64,000 nt of DNA from Takakia lepidozioides (Eukaryota; Streptophyta; Takakiopsida; Takakiales; Takakiaceae): NCBI GenBank assembly GCA_030704615.1, contig CM060732.1, forward strand, positions 50,945,053 to 51,009,052. Direction: 5' to 3'. The notes beneath the pieces were generated by a model. The model made no database searches. It was not told where the DNA came from and saw only the letters and a program-made list of their open reading frames with translations. Positions within the stretch are counted from its first letter, which is position 1; the number at the start of each line of letters is the position of its first letter. Shown in pieces: positions 1 through 12,500 of this stretch. The position numbers were made by a program, and so were the translations under genes.

Positions 1-640
1 GGGAGTCACAGTAGCATGCGAGAGAGTAGACAGATGTGGGGAAGAAGAGTGGAAGTCAGGAGCAGACAGGGGGCGACCAGGGTCACACACGGATGCATGC
101 TTCGTAGAAGGCAGATCTGGGGGAGCAGACAAAAAATCGGGAGTAGAGGAGTGGGCTGCCAAGGCTAAAGGGAGATTAGAAAGGGAGGGAGCAGTGATAC
201 ACACTAAAGCAGTACCAGATGAGGGGGGAGCACAAAAAGAAAACTCATGCGAGGAGGGAGATGAGTCCGATGGGATAGCATGCGGTGAGACGAGGGTAGC
301 CACTTCTGGGGGAGCAAATAATGGAAGAAGTGCAGAGGCGGGGGGATCACATGGTTGGGGAGGAGTGGCAGAGAGGGCGGCAGACACAGAGGGGGGGGGG
401 GCGGAGAGGAGGGTAGCACCTGGTGCGGTTCACAGATTTGAAGGGGAGCAGCGGCGGGACATCACATGATGGGGCAGCAGAGACAGAGAGGGTAGCAGAG
501 AGGAGGGCCGCTCCTTGGGAGCGATCAGAGATAGGAAGGGGTGAAGAGGTAGGGACAGCAGAGACAGCAAGGGCAACGGAATATTCCTTTGGGGAGTCTA
601 AAAGAATACTGTGAGGCAGAACAGTATGAGAGGGGATGGG
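1..640. repeat. GA/GC-rich low-complexity region, no gene seen
   Basis: Purine-rich DNA on the plus strand, built from irregular repeats of words such as GGGGGAGCA and GGGGATCACA, with a G run near 391-400. Open frames here have extreme Gly/Glu/Arg composition on one strand and Pro/Leu/Ser on the other, as expected from composition rather than coding. Similar GGGGATC and GGGAGCG words recur at 2700-3160, 14170-15370 and 26760-27230. Confidence 0.55.
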
Positions 641-732
641 ATTGACATCAACTTCCGCAATGGTGTGTAGAAACCTGCCGTCGGAGATTCCACTTGAAAA
701 GTCTCTGTATGAGGCGCTTGAAGGTCTTCAAC

Positions 733-2490
733 CTATGAGGGTGTTGGCGACGCCATCGGCGATGCATGGTGGAACAACTGTGATGAATTGAAGGCGTCCA
801 CGTCGATGGGGGAAAGGTGAGGGGCATATGGTGACACTCGTCGGTCGTATAGTTCATGTCTTCTCGCCAACAACACCTTGTTTGCTCGTAAGACCTCCTC
901 CATGGCATTTTGAACTCCAACATCAGCTGCCTCAGCCTCACCTATCACAGAGACAAGCGTTTGTGTCTTAGCTTTGACCCCCGTGATCCCGTGATCCCCC
1001 AATCCCCGACTGTAAAGTCTGCTCCCCCCTTTATCTATTCCAATTCTGATCTTCACAATGACAGGCTGTTGGAGAGGCAAAACATACACTTACTCAAAAG
1101 ATGCACGTAGCGTCCCAAATCAATGTGCTCCCGCCTAAACAATAGATCCTCCCAGGCCTTGGCTGCACGTCGTATCCTTTTGGCATCGTTGCCCTTCCAC
1201 CACAAAACTTGGAAGTGGGCGGTTTTCGTTGCTGCAAATTCATGAAACGCTCGGGCACGCACCATGCAAAGAAATGCTCGACAGGAGTCGACGATCTGCA
1301 TTTTGTCCTGCATTGTACCATATCTAAGCTGACCCTCTGCCAGGAGCACTTCTTTCAACATAGTCTCCTGATTCTGAAAATTCCCAAACGTCCGCCAACC
1401 TCCATGCAAGAAGAGTCCAAATCCATGGTAGGGCAGTCTGCGGTGCAAAAAGCATCATGATATGACTTGGGGCAGATGTCGTGTCTTAAATTGGCCAAAG
1501 GATACAAGTGTGAAACATGGGGTCGAGGGTCCATGGTAGAAAAAACTTGGAGGGGAACAAGGACCGGAGGCAGTCGGGCTGGACATTGACGTTTCAGCCA
1601 GGTGACAATGGCATCAGATTCCTCGGCAGTTCTTAGGAGAGGGAATTCAGGAAGCAGACGTCGAACGTCCTGCTCTTCCAGCAATAGTTCAACAATATCA
1701 AACTGGAGATCTACAGATGAGGGGGGGGAGCAGAAGAGGGGGGAACGGTGCAAGGGGGACATGACGTGGGGGGACCTGATATGGGGCGAGCAGACCTGTC
1801 TGCTGCTGGCTGCTCACGGTTGTAGGGATATTTTTTCTTTGGCTTTCTACTCCAAGTGACAGCGAGTTCAGGCTGCACTTTGGCTTGTCTCTCACGGGCG
1901 GAGGGTAAAGTAGTAACAATCTTAACCTTTTTTGCCCCCTTCTTTGGTTTGGTGTGCTCAAAATCGGTGTCGGACCCACTACGTCTACTCCTCTTGTGAG
2001 GGGCAGCCACTTGTGACGGTGCAGGCGCATCAGGCTTCCGTTTTCTCGCTCCTTTGGGCTGCTGCTGTCGATCAGTAGGGGACACGTCGTCTCCTGGTAC
2101 GTGCCGCGCTTCGGGGTTTGTACACCCTCTCAACCTCTCCACAAAATGAGTAACCTGCTTCGGGAACTCGGCAGCGGGCCAGGGTTTTAGTGGCAACTGA
2201 ACCTCGTCCCAACCATCCACCATGTTCAACCAAGGACAACCCTCCCCATCAATGACATGCCTATTCAACCTAACCTTATCCTTCATGGGCCGCCCACAAA
2301 ACTTGCACTTATAGGGATTCCTTTGTTTCGCGCCATCACGAACTCTGAGGTCCGCCTCTGCCTCCACTATCATCTCCTCCCACTCAGCTGGCATATACCA
2401 GAAATGAACCTCATCCCCTTTCTTAGGCTTGTGCCAAAAAACCAGCATACCATCCTCAGGGGGGATAACCTTAGGCCTAGTCTCCGCCAT
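733..2490 (-). pseudogene. Hypothetical C2HC zinc-finger protein, frame-broken
   Basis: Unrecognised protein. The chosen ATG (2490) starts MAETRPKVIP; the same frame is open further upstream, but that part is hydrophobic and looks like leader. A zinc-finger-like motif C62-x2-C65-x12-H78-x6-C85 (KCKFCGRPMKDKVRLNRH...) is clear and resembles a single BED/C2HC finger. Next come an acidic/aromatic part and a Lys/Arg-rich, Pro-rich tail with nuclear-localisation-like RKRKP and HKRSRRS. The frame ends at 1711 close to a G run (1719-1727). Coding character resumes in another frame (1762-1450, LQFDIVELLLEEQDVRRLLP) and shifts again near 1450 (LPYHGFGLFLHGGWRTFGNF to about 1090). A last coding block, 1060-733, contains VSVIGEAEAADVGVQNAMEE. 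The pieces probably form one gene with two or more frameshifts and perhaps an intron. The finger suggests DNA binding, possibly from a transposable element; no transposase domain is visible. Confidence 0.45.
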
Positions 2491-3162
2491 CGGCAACGAG
2501 CACACGACGCCGAAATACAGAAAATAAAAAGCAAGGAACAGAAGCCAGAGAAAACAAAGAAGAGCACACGGATTGCAACGAACAAAAGGAAAACACACAG
2601 CATAGACAACAAAGAGGAGATGAGTAGAGCAGCAGAAAAACCACAACGAAGAGCCGCCACCGAAGAGTCACTTCGCGAGGAAGACATTCCGCACGTGCAG
2701 TGTACCTAGGGGAGTGGGCACGTGGGGGAGCAAGGGATCAGTCGATGGACACGTGTCAACAGCACCAAAGTGGGGGATCACTGATGTCAACACGTGGGGA
2801 GATCTGGGCGGTCATAAGGGGGAGCAAGCATGGGGAGATGTGAAGGGGGAGCGAACCCCTAGCCACTCCTAGAACATGGGGATCAAAGTAGGGGGACCAG
2901 ACACGTGGGGGGATGTTAGTAAAGGGGAGCTGATATGTGCGGAGAGTACTGGATATGACATGCATGACGATTCTGTGGTCAGGGAGGTGACACGTGGGCA
3001 GTGAAGACAGGGGGAGCGGCGGGGGGGACTAGACAATGGGGGAGCAAAAAGTCAGGAGGGAATGGATGTTTGGGGGTTTGCAAGTGACGGATTCAGGGAG
3101 GGAGACAACTCATGAGAGGAAGGGGACCAAAACTGCAGGGGCAGGGAACATGAGAAGAGACC
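2491..3162. repeat. GC-rich CACGTG/GGGGGAGC repeat, no gene
   Basis: Short degenerate repeats of CACGTGGGGGAGC, GGGGATCA and CACGTG words. The same word family fills the spacer between the two MULEs and the right flank of MULE-2. MULE-1 inserted at its right edge. Confidence 0.5.
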
Positions 3163-3172
3163 GTTGTGTAGG
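3163..3172. repeat. Target-site duplication of MULE-1 (left)
   Basis: GTTGTGTAGG, repeated exactly at 13691-13700 immediately outside the other end of MULE-1. A 10-bp direct repeat is within the 9-11 bp range typical of Mutator-like elements and fixes both ends of the element. Confidence 0.9.
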
Positions 3173-3384
3173 CAGGGATGCCTCGGCGTGAGCCTGGTCA
3201 CGTGAGCGCGTGAGCGCAACTGCGCTCACGCCACGTCACCTTGCGCAAATGCCACGTCACGGGGCTCAGTCCACGTCATCACACGTGAAGGCCGAGTCAC
3301 CACGTGCCCAGAAAGAAATGGAGTGTATTCCCGCGGATTGGCACCCTTTACCGGCGAAACAAGCTGGACGACATAATAAAAGGC

Positions 3385-3720
3385 ATTGAATAAAGGATGG
3401 ATGAATGTACAGTTGGATGATAACAGATGGATGAATGTGAAAAATGTATGTAGATGGATGAATGACCGATGGATAAGAGTAAAATGGATGAATGTATAAT
3501 GGATGTTGAGCAATGACAAAAATTCATGACAGGAAGATGCATGACCAAATCTTTTGACGAATGCACAAAGTATATGAAATGAGTGTGGAAGGTTTGTGGG
3601 GTGGATTAAAGAGTACAGAGGATGAATGTACAATGGATGTTGTACAAAGGAAGCTTTCATGAATGGAGCACGCATGAATACAGTGTAGATGAATGCACAA
3701 TGGATATGAGAAGAGTCAGG
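3385..3720. repeat. Degenerate ATGGATGAATGTA minisatellite (MULE-1)
   Basis: Imperfect tandem copies of ATGGATGAATGTA and variants, close to the outer end of the element. On the minus strand this reads as a run of IHPLYIHP-like residues, which is a repeat artefact and not a protein. The same array lies in MULE-2 at 26225-26560. Confidence 0.8.
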
Positions 3721-5427
3721 AAGGTTTGTGAGATGGATTCATACATATAGCAATTTAAACGAAAGTTGATTCTGTGATTATTATTTGTTCTAAAGGAACA
3801 ACTACGGTGGAGGAAGGGGATTCAACGTTTTCCAGATAATATGAAAATGAATATTAAAAAATACAGTTCAGTCTGACTCAGAGTCAGTACAATGTATCCC
3901 CTCTTCCTCTGCATCTAAGTCTAAGTATTTTAGAACACCGGATCCACGCTGGATACACCTACAGGCAGATCGCCTCGAACATCCTCGTCTGGCAAAGATA
4001 GCAGGTTAGTGTGGTAAACCCAAATCTATAGTGGAAGTGTGTACATCGGCTATTCAGAACTCTGACACAAAAAATCATGAATCGTTGATGATCGGTGTCG
4101 ATCATAAAATATTCTACTAGAGTGGAGCTGCAGAGAAAATTGAAACTCATGATCAAAGCACAAGCAGAAGGGAGACGGCATACCAGCTGACCAGGGAAAC
4201 CCCCTTTCACAAGGTAGAGGCTGTTCACACAATTCCATGTGCGCAAAACTTCAAACCCTGAAGACTTGAGGTATGATGCCAATGCCCGACGACTATCATT
4301 GTCACATGACTGAAAAAGCAGAAGTGTCCCTGCATCAGAGAGGAAATTGTTACAGAACCCGAACACCCAACTCCAGTAGTTGTCCTCGAATTTGTTCCAG
4401 CCTGGCGTCTTGCCCTTTGGAAGAACTTCTGGCACAGCCTGGCCATCCGGGATGTCGAGAATGACAATGTCGGCCGCATAAGTTTTCTGCACACCGCACA
4501 CGAAGGTGGGACCTGTGCTCACCTGCAACAGACATGTTTTTTATAAGAACGATGGCAAGAATGTTTTCAAAGAACGAGACTGAAATACTGCCAACGAAAC
4601 TTTCAGAGAAAAAGGAAAGAAACTGGAATTCTCACCAGATTGAGGAATGAGATTATATTGTCCCAGGTAGGGGATGGCACCCCAGTGTATCCTCTCTTTC
4701 GACTCTGCATCATCGAAAGCCAACCCTCATTAACAATTTTCATCTCTCCTGCTGAATCAGAACGGGAAGGGTGTGGCTTGGCATCGAACACGCACTGAAG
4801 AGTGCGGGTATATCTTCCAGCACTAAAGTCCTGCCCACTCTCCATCTCCTTTTCATTCTCCTTCCCCTTGTCCTTTTCCTTCTCTTTGGACTTGTCTTTG
4901 TCCTTTGGCTTTGCTGGTGAGATGGCTATGACATCAACAGCCTTGTCTTTTGGTTTGCGGCCCGCCTTCTTTCCCTTCTGCGGCGTTCCCTGAGCATCAG
5001 GCTCCTTGGCAGCCAAGGTTGCTATGTTTCGTTGATACTCTTCGTCAGTCAAAGGCGCCAGCATCTCAGCGTTATTGTTCAAGTATTTCATATGCTGTTC
5101 TTGAAAGGTCGTGTGCTCAGGTGGCAGTCAAGGTACCACCCACAGTCTCTGAAGTGAGAAGGACTCCAGTCCTTCAATATCCCTGCAGTATACATGGTTG
5201 GATCGTTTGCAGGGTCCGACCACATGTCAAGATAGTCGGGAATTCCGCTCAGGTGATTTCCTTCCATAAGCACATATTTCGTGTACCTGAAAAAAGGAGA
5301 TAAATCCCAACCCACAAAAGCGCTCAGTGAGTAAGATGCAAGTAGAACAGAAAGAATAAAACATAGATTGAAATGGCTCTGACAACTGCTCCAAGGACCT
5401 TTCAGGACCACACTACTGCTCCAGATA

Positions 5428-6148
5428 TGAATGTCGTCAACGCCATTCAGAACATTCCATTCCATGACACTGTAAATACATCCTAATCCAGGTGAATGCA
5501 AATAATCGTTTAGAAATGACACAGACAGAAGTGAATGTCGTCAACGACATTCAAGAATGAAGCCAAATTATTACTTAAATGAAGCAAAATCACAGGATGG
5601 AAAATAAAAAAATTGAGTAAGGAACCCTCCAGGAAAACTCAATGCACATTCATAACGAACCTATCACTGAGGACCTCACAACATCACTGTATGTGAATGG
5701 CGTCAACGCCATTCACAAAAATACAAAAAAGAAACCAATTACTTAGCTCCCCAATCCATGTAAATTGAATTTGTCGTGTTGAATAATACAGACACAGCTG
5801 TGAATGTCGTCAACGACATTCACTTTGGATTTCTTAAACAGAGCTTATCAAGCCTCCACATTCATCGCAAGAGGCAAAAACAATGCAGAACAACTGAATG
5901 TCTGCATTGACATTCAGCAAAATGAAGTGAGGAACCCTCACTGTAACCTCTATGGACATTACAAAAATTTAAATAACCTTGAGGACCTCTCAACAACTCC
6001 GTATGTGAATGTCGTCAACGCCATTCAAGGACATTATCAATTCTAATCAGGGACAATATAATTGCACCCTTAGATCCTAACCAGGTGAATTCATATACTC
6101 GCTTAAGAATGACTCAGACAAAGAAGTGAATGTCGTCAACGACATTCA
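5428..6148. repeat. Intronic palindrome array 1 (7 copies, MULE-1)
   Basis: Seven 22-24-bp palindromes with core GAATGTCGTCAACGACATTC or GAATGGCGTCAACGCCATTC, at 5428, 5531, 5693, 5800, 5894, 6005 and 6126. Spacing is 93-162 bp. All lie in introns of gene B. The intervening DNA is unrelated between copies. Confidence 0.85.
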
Positions 6149-8010
6149 ATCTGGATCTAAGATTGCAATCCATATGAAGCCACATTTTTTCCCAAAAAAA
6201 CAGTAGAGTTTCAAGTATGACATTGCACCTGTACACAACTCGCATCATGGCCCACTCTCCTCCAACCTGACTGTCAAAGTCGTTGGACCGTAAAATGTTA
6301 CCATCTTTGGAACTCCCGGAAAAAACAGTATCTCCAGGTGAGACCTCTCCACTTCCTTATGTATGCCTCCAATGACATTTGGGGAGGGGAAACAATCGCA
6401 TGTTCAGGTCCTTCAAAGTCTGATCCAGCACAATGACGGCGCGCGCTTTTCGAGCTGCAAATAGTATATTTGTCAGAATTGCAAAAAAATACACATCACA
6501 TACTTGAAGAGAAGAAACAGCATGTTCGAATACACACCTGACTCCAAAATGTAGCCTTGTGGAGCCAGTTATCAAACACCAAATCACTGATTCCTTCCAC
6601 CTTTGTGCCAGGCTGTATGGTGCTCTTTGGGAACTGATTCAAGTCCTTTACTGTTTGATCTGAGTTCCATATCTCCAGCACCTTATTTTTGTTTGTGGGT
6701 CGACCATCGATATGGCCAGCCGGTGCAATTTTTCTCCTGCTGCATCTCCGGATGCACATGCTTGTCATAGTGTGTTTTGATCTGCTGAAGGAACTCAGGA
6801 CCAAGTCCAGGATCTACTATTCTAAGCTGCTTTCCGAAGGCTGACATCAATTTGGTTCTTCGCATCTCAAACTCCTTCTTTATTGCAGCTTCCACACCCT
6901 TTGATGTCCTTAGTTCTGGTGTAGTGGTAATATTCGGATTTTCCCTTCTCAGCTGCCTCTGCCAGTTCTTGCTGCATTCATTCAAGTAGTGATTAGCTCC
7001 GAAGGGACTACAAACATGTATTCGAAAAGTAAACAGATTACAGACTCGGGCTTACCGCATACATGTACTCCAGAAACGCCTCTCGTGTCAAAGAATACCA
7101 AGTGCCTGCAGCTCTTCCTGTTTCGCACTTCTTGATGATATTGGGTGGTAGTACTGTCCGAAAATCATCCAGCTTCATCAGACCAATCCTCTGAATTCGG
7201 AATAGTGTGTGAACCAAGCTTGTTGTCACATGCGATTTCTCTGTCGATCTGCAAAAACATTGAAACATTGCATTCCTTAACACTGTTTTTTGAGGATTAA
7301 CAAGACACTACAGAGGGAATGAAATCTCCTGGATGACTTACTTGTTCACGTCGTGCATAGCTGTAAGAAGCCTAGCGATGTCGTTTCCTGGATCCAAAAC
7401 CATTGCCTCCACAGCAACATGCTTGTCTTTGTCTTTCGAATGGTGTTTCTGAATGTATCCCCATCCATGCCAGCAATCGGTGGTTGCCCGTCCCACGTAG
7501 AACATGTGGTTGCAGAATTGCTGGTGTTTCTTTCCCATCATGAGGCCCAGCTCGAACTCCTCATTGGCATCTTTCCAGCACTCATCCCAGTTATCACTGA
7601 TCTCTGGAGAAACTAATGTGCTTTCCCATTTATATCCGTCAGTGACACATAAAAAACTTGTGCACCAAGTCTATATCCATGCACAAAATCACTCTCCAAT
7701 TTTGTTATGTCATGGGAAAGAGGTGGACGCACAACAGCATTGATATCATCCGGCACAGAGGTATGTCCAGACGCCCTCCAGATACGAGCATGTCCCTTAT
7801 AACCTCCTGAGAGTTTACCTTCTGGAATGACATGAGTTCTTTCACCTTGTCAAGGTAGTGCACTTCGGATTCATCTGCTTCATCTGTATTCTCTGAGCTT
7901 TTTGCGGACTCGTCCCCATCTCAGATCCTTTCCCCTCTGATCCTGTAGGCTTCGACCTCACAGTTTTCTGCACGATGCCATTCAGTTTCTGACTAAGTGA
8001 TTTGCAAATA

Positions 8011-8330
8011 GTGAATGGCGGTAACGACCATCACTCTGTATCAAGGAAACTCACCATGAATGGTGTGAAAGAATTCAGCACAATCTACACATGCAAAGCC
8101 GAGACTGCCGTATTCAAAACAAAAGCGAGAGCGATAGCGAACGGCGTTAACGACAATCACAAAAGATAACAACCTGCCGGATCGGTGTTGTGTAATGACA
8201 TACATGTGCAACTGATTGGCGGCAACGACATTCAGTGTAGTTTAGGGAGAATAGTAAGTGCAGACTCTCTCTTCAAACACATAGGTACATAAATCTCATG
8301 AGGAGAATCGAATGGCGTTAACGACGCTCG
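8011..8330. repeat. Intronic palindrome array 2 (4 copies, MULE-1)
   Basis: Four more degenerate members of the same palindrome family at 8011, 8137, 8212 and 8309 (for example GCGAACGGCGTTAACGACAA), in the first intron of gene B. Spacing is 75-126 bp. Confidence 0.75.
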
Positions 8331-8705
8331 CGATTCAGTAGTTCCTGCTAAAGAATGGAAGAGGAAGGACTCCTTGAAAGGCAATCAGACAGACTATATG
8401 ATAAACTTACTGGCACCTTCTTAGGTTTTGAAATTTGATCCCCTTCTGCAGCTTTCTCTTCCCTCTCACATCTGCTGGAGTTTCTGTCTGCGCAAGGGTT
8501 TCTTGACCTTCTCCAGGTTCGGCGTTCCGCGTGCTTCCACCTTCTTCAGTGTCCCTGCGATCATCTCTGCCTCCACAGGCTGGCGCACTCTTATCGCCGA
8601 CTGTGTCGCAGCCGCTGCCTCAGTCTCCGTCTGCTCTTGTGAATCAGTCTCCGCGTTCACCTGCTGCCTTGGCCCTGTGTTCTCCAACAAACGACGCCTC
8701 GTCAT

Positions 8706-9555
8706 TTTCTCTCTTGCTCTGCGTCTCTCTCTAAGGGAAGTAAAATAAAGAGACTTTCTTCTCTTTCGTATTCTAGAAGGAACCCTCTCCAGCTTGACTA
8801 CCACTCTCCCTCTAAGCGCGAAAAGTAGAAAAACGCAGTGACTCCCGATTTCTTGCGGGATTGCCTGTGTTCTTGCGTGTCTCTAGAAGCATCGGATTCC
8901 CTCCCGCGTGACCGTTACACATAGTCGTTTCCTTATTAGTGCACATGCCAGCAATTGGTGTACAGCTGTTCGTTCAGTTATGGATGTCTGACGTGTGCCG
9001 CCCAAAAAAAACGGCGTGTTCTTTATTATAACGGGTTCAATATTTAAAAGAACAGCGAATCCCAGAAATTGATGCGCAGTCTTAAACAAATAAATATAAA
9101 TGAACGAGAGTTTGATGACAAATTTTGGAATATCATACACGGTCATCCTTGTTATCCAAACCCCACATTCGTTTCACATTTGGAACTTTCCAGGTGCGCA
9201 TGATCATTGGTAGTAGTATATAGATACATTTACTTAATCTGCAATCCCATTCTCAGATCCTGTGGCATGCTTCCAGGAAGTCGGCTTTGTTATTGGGTTT
9301 ATTGATGAGGTTCTGATTAACGGTTTAACAGTTGCCGACACTGCCCCTAGGATACTCTGACCACTGGGCCCACAAGAAAAGTAATTAAAATGGACGGCTG
9401 CATATCTGGAATGAATAACAGAATATGCACAGTCGTTATCTGAGCTTCCTCCGCCATATTCTCTGCTCATTCTTCAACTGTGTTCTGGAGACAGCAGTAA
9501 ACCGATTTACACTAGATCTGCGATAGCAAGGTACAAACATACTCGAGGAAGGAAG
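8706..9555. promoter_or_regulatory. Shared divergent promoter region of MULE-1 genes A and B
   Basis: The two start codons (8705 minus, 9556 plus) point away from each other across 850 bp with no convincing coding sequence. The stretch is AT-richer than the genes and nearly identical in MULE-2 (19534-20389). Divergent transcription from this interval is inferred from gene layout; no TATA box is assigned with confidence. Confidence 0.55.
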
Positions 9556-12500
9556 ATGGCTTCCTCTGAAGCGGAGTTCTTCTCAGACGACAAACCAGTG
9601 CCGTTCTCCCAGGAAGTCCTTGACAATGGATTTGCAATTGTTCTGGAACATGTCTTGGCTACCCGTTTTCAGCTGCAGAATGGCTCCATCTTTTTGGAGA
9701 AAGAGGTTTACGATCTGAAAGGGAAGTTGGTGAAATATTCTTTCCAAAACCGTGATGAGACGCTCATATCAGCCAGTGGAGAGTGCGTCCTGGTCGATAC
9801 AGAGTACTTGGAGAGCCTCGGCGAAAGTCCCTTGGGTCATATGTGACGCCCGGGACTGCTGCTTCGGTCGTTGAAGACAAGAGGGAGGTGGTGGTGAAAA
9901 AAGAACAGACTTCCTCCACTCCAATCGTTGAGCTTTCGGATTCTTCCGATGATGACATAAGTGAAATTCCAAATCCAGTCCTTCCTACTGTGGTTGCAGA
10001 AGCTGATGAAGAAGAGATTTGTAGTGTCATTCCAAAATTGCGGGCGATGGGAGGAATGGCTGGATTCAAAAGTGAGTTGCGGGGAATTGATTGGGAATCT
10101 TTGAAGCAGGTGCCTGTGAAGTTCTTGCCGGAGACTTTTGATGGCGATATCCTATTCGAGCTGCCTCCTCCTCCGCGAGTTGGAGGTGTAACAATCATGA
10201 TGCATGGAATGGACAAGAAACACGACGGGCACCCGTGGTGCAGAACAAAAACATCCAATATTCAGAATGATGACAAGCTTGTTTTCAGGAGGACAGTTTT
10301 GCAATGGACACCTTAGGTGTGATAATTTGAATTGCAGACACTTTCTTCAGTCTGGGTTCATAATCAAAGCGAATGGGAGGGTCTGGCTGGGACTGCCCCT
10401 CCACCGGCAAACACTTTCGTCTGCAAATTCTGCAAACTTGTGCCATCCTGCTTGGCGCTCTGCGGAGCAAGAATGTACTATGTTGTCCACCGTTTGAATA
10501 CAATGACGAGAGCTTGTGTGCATTTTGGATTCCATAACCATCCTGTCTCGAAGGGGGATTACAGGGAGAGTGTTGAGACAGTATCGAGGTTGATCAAACA
10601 GGAGTTCGGGAGAAACCCATCCGCAACAACATCTGCAATTGCTCTTGGCGCAAGCAAGTCCTTCTTGGAAAGCCATATTTTGAGTGAAGGAGATTCTGTG
10701 GGGACTAAACTTGACGGTGCAGCATTGGACCTGGTCATGGATCATTTCTCCACTTTAAGTTCACCTAACATTCGGCATCAGATCAATGCATTGAGAATGG
10801 GCTCTGGGATCAGAGGCTACATAGACAATATTTTGGAATTGAAACGAGTGAGCAAGTACGATTACATCCAGGACAATGTATTCCCAGGTCAAGGTGCCAT
10901 CAAAGTTTTTCTTTTCAAAATGTCGACTGTTGGGGAGGGCAGTGGGGTTAGCCTCGTGAAGCGGATGCAGAAGACTGGGGACTTGCAGAACTGTTTTCTT
11001 ATGTTTGATCATGTGAAACGAGTGAAGGATTGACGACAATGGCTTGTCATGTCTACGATCCAGTGTACCAACGAGTTATGACAATTGCAGTTTGTGACAT
11101 GCAATCCGAGGATACGGAATCCCAGAAGCTCATGTGGAATTCCCTGATACGTGTCATGGGCTGCCATGGGCTGCCATCTCCAAATTTCGCAGGTTTCATG
11201 GCGGATAGTGCTCAAGCAAATTTCAATGCTGTTCGTATTGTCTTCGGATCGGGCGACCCAAAAGTGCCTATGCCAGGAAGAGAGCGTACATGTCTATTCC
11301 ATTGGACACAATCTCTGGAAAAACATACAAAGTCGGACATCAAACCAGAGATGCAGACTCAGCACCGTAAATTGTGCAAAGAGTACAAAGATGCTAGAAC
11401 AATGAAGGAGGCGGACACTTTGTTCCAGACAATTCGTGCCTGGTGGTTCTCTTCTGGAGCTGCATCACTTGAGAGTATGAGAGCATTGGAAGATTGGCTG
11501 GCGTTTTGGCACTTCCGGTATAGACAGTGGGGAGCAGCCATGACAATGGTACGAGGCTTCTATTTCATGCTTTATTCATACATTTGCTTTCCATATTTTT
11601 GACTCATTGCTTTCTTTATGTTGTTTCCTGTGCACTTTCTGAAGTGTGGTTATCCTCTTTGCAACATGTCCATTGAGGAAATGGCGGACATGCCATCTTG
11701 CAATTTGGCAGAAACTGTGCACAATGCATGGTTGCAGCAGTCTGGGAAACGAGGTCGGGATTTGTATGTGGCAACAACAGATGATTTGATACGTGCCTTG
11801 CAACAACAAACCCGATACCGTGATTTCTTACGAGGTGGGGTTGGTGGCAAGGGTCCGGACAAATGGGAGTTGATGTTGCGTGCTGCAAACAGATCTGGGG
11901 ATCCAATCAAGATAGCACGGGCGGTGAGCATGTATGCCCAGGGAACGCCACTTGTTTCTAGAGTTCCACATCTTGAAGGGGAGGAGAGATTCGGCTCCTG
12001 TAAGAGGAAATTGAACACTCCACCTGGTTCGGATTCAGATTCCCACAGGGCAGACCGTGATAACTTCTCGAAGCCTCGTGTTCCCCTGCATGACAGCTCC
12101 GTGTCCGGAACCTCCATTGTGGAGGAACCTCCAACACGACGGCAAGCTCCAGCATCAAACCGTGCCACTGAAATGGTGCAGGAGAGAAACAACCCCCTTG
12201 ATGTGCTTGAGTCCGCATGCCCCGACCACGTTTGGCACATAGAACGCACAAGTGTCGGGTCTCGTGTGAAATGTACAGCGATCAGGGCAACTAATTTCGA
12301 GAAGTGCACTTCATCTATATCCAGAGGTGGTGCCCGAACTCCTGCTCCGACTTTCACGGGCTTGATGCGTCCATACGGTCAACCAGAAGCCAAGAACCAC
12401 AAGTTCTGGTTCGCAGATGATTGTGCCAGATGTGTGCATGGAACTGTGCGTCCTTCCGTAGTGATGAAGCCATCTCCTCCAACCGTTTGGCCCGTGAAGG

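Larger units (their letters stand above)
3959..8705 (-). pseudogene. MULE-1 gene B: ParB-like/permuted DNA methyltransferase, truncated
   Basis: Multi-exon gene divergent from the transposase. The start at 8705 opens MTRRRLLENTGPRQQ, a basic, Gln/Glu-rich N-terminus. Recognisable exon parts in order: ~7620-7340 with EEFELGLMMGK, a frame-damaged DGNHR motif and VLDPGNDIARLLTAMHDVNK (ParB/sulfiredoxin-like); 7250-7065; 6985-6700; 6590-6290; 5290-5095; 5091-4640 with a Lys/Asp/Glu-rich linker (SPAKPKDKDKSKEKEKDKGK); and 4518-4195 with DIVILDIPDG, a degenerate motif IV, followed by WSWVFGFCNNFLSDAGTLLL. Compared with the MULE-2 copy, the final exons (NPPY and the SAM-binding motif) are deleted. 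The deletion joins FEAICL directly to the native TAG stop. Several single-base indels also break frames. Introns near 5300-6250 and 7990-8400 contain the palindrome array. Confidence 0.65.

Noticed and set aside
194-614. Gly/Glu-rich ORFs at the window start
   Set aside because: Compositional artefact of purine-rich DNA; the opposite frame is equally open.
3226-3675. 150-codon ORF rich in IHPLYIHP
   Set aside because: It is the translation of the ATGGATGAATGTA minisatellite, and the mirrored frame at 26270-26680 has the same cause.
5428-6148. CRISPR-like array
   Set aside because: Repeats are perfect palindromes in introns of a eukaryotic transposon gene. Spacers vary from 70 to 140 bp and no cas genes are present.
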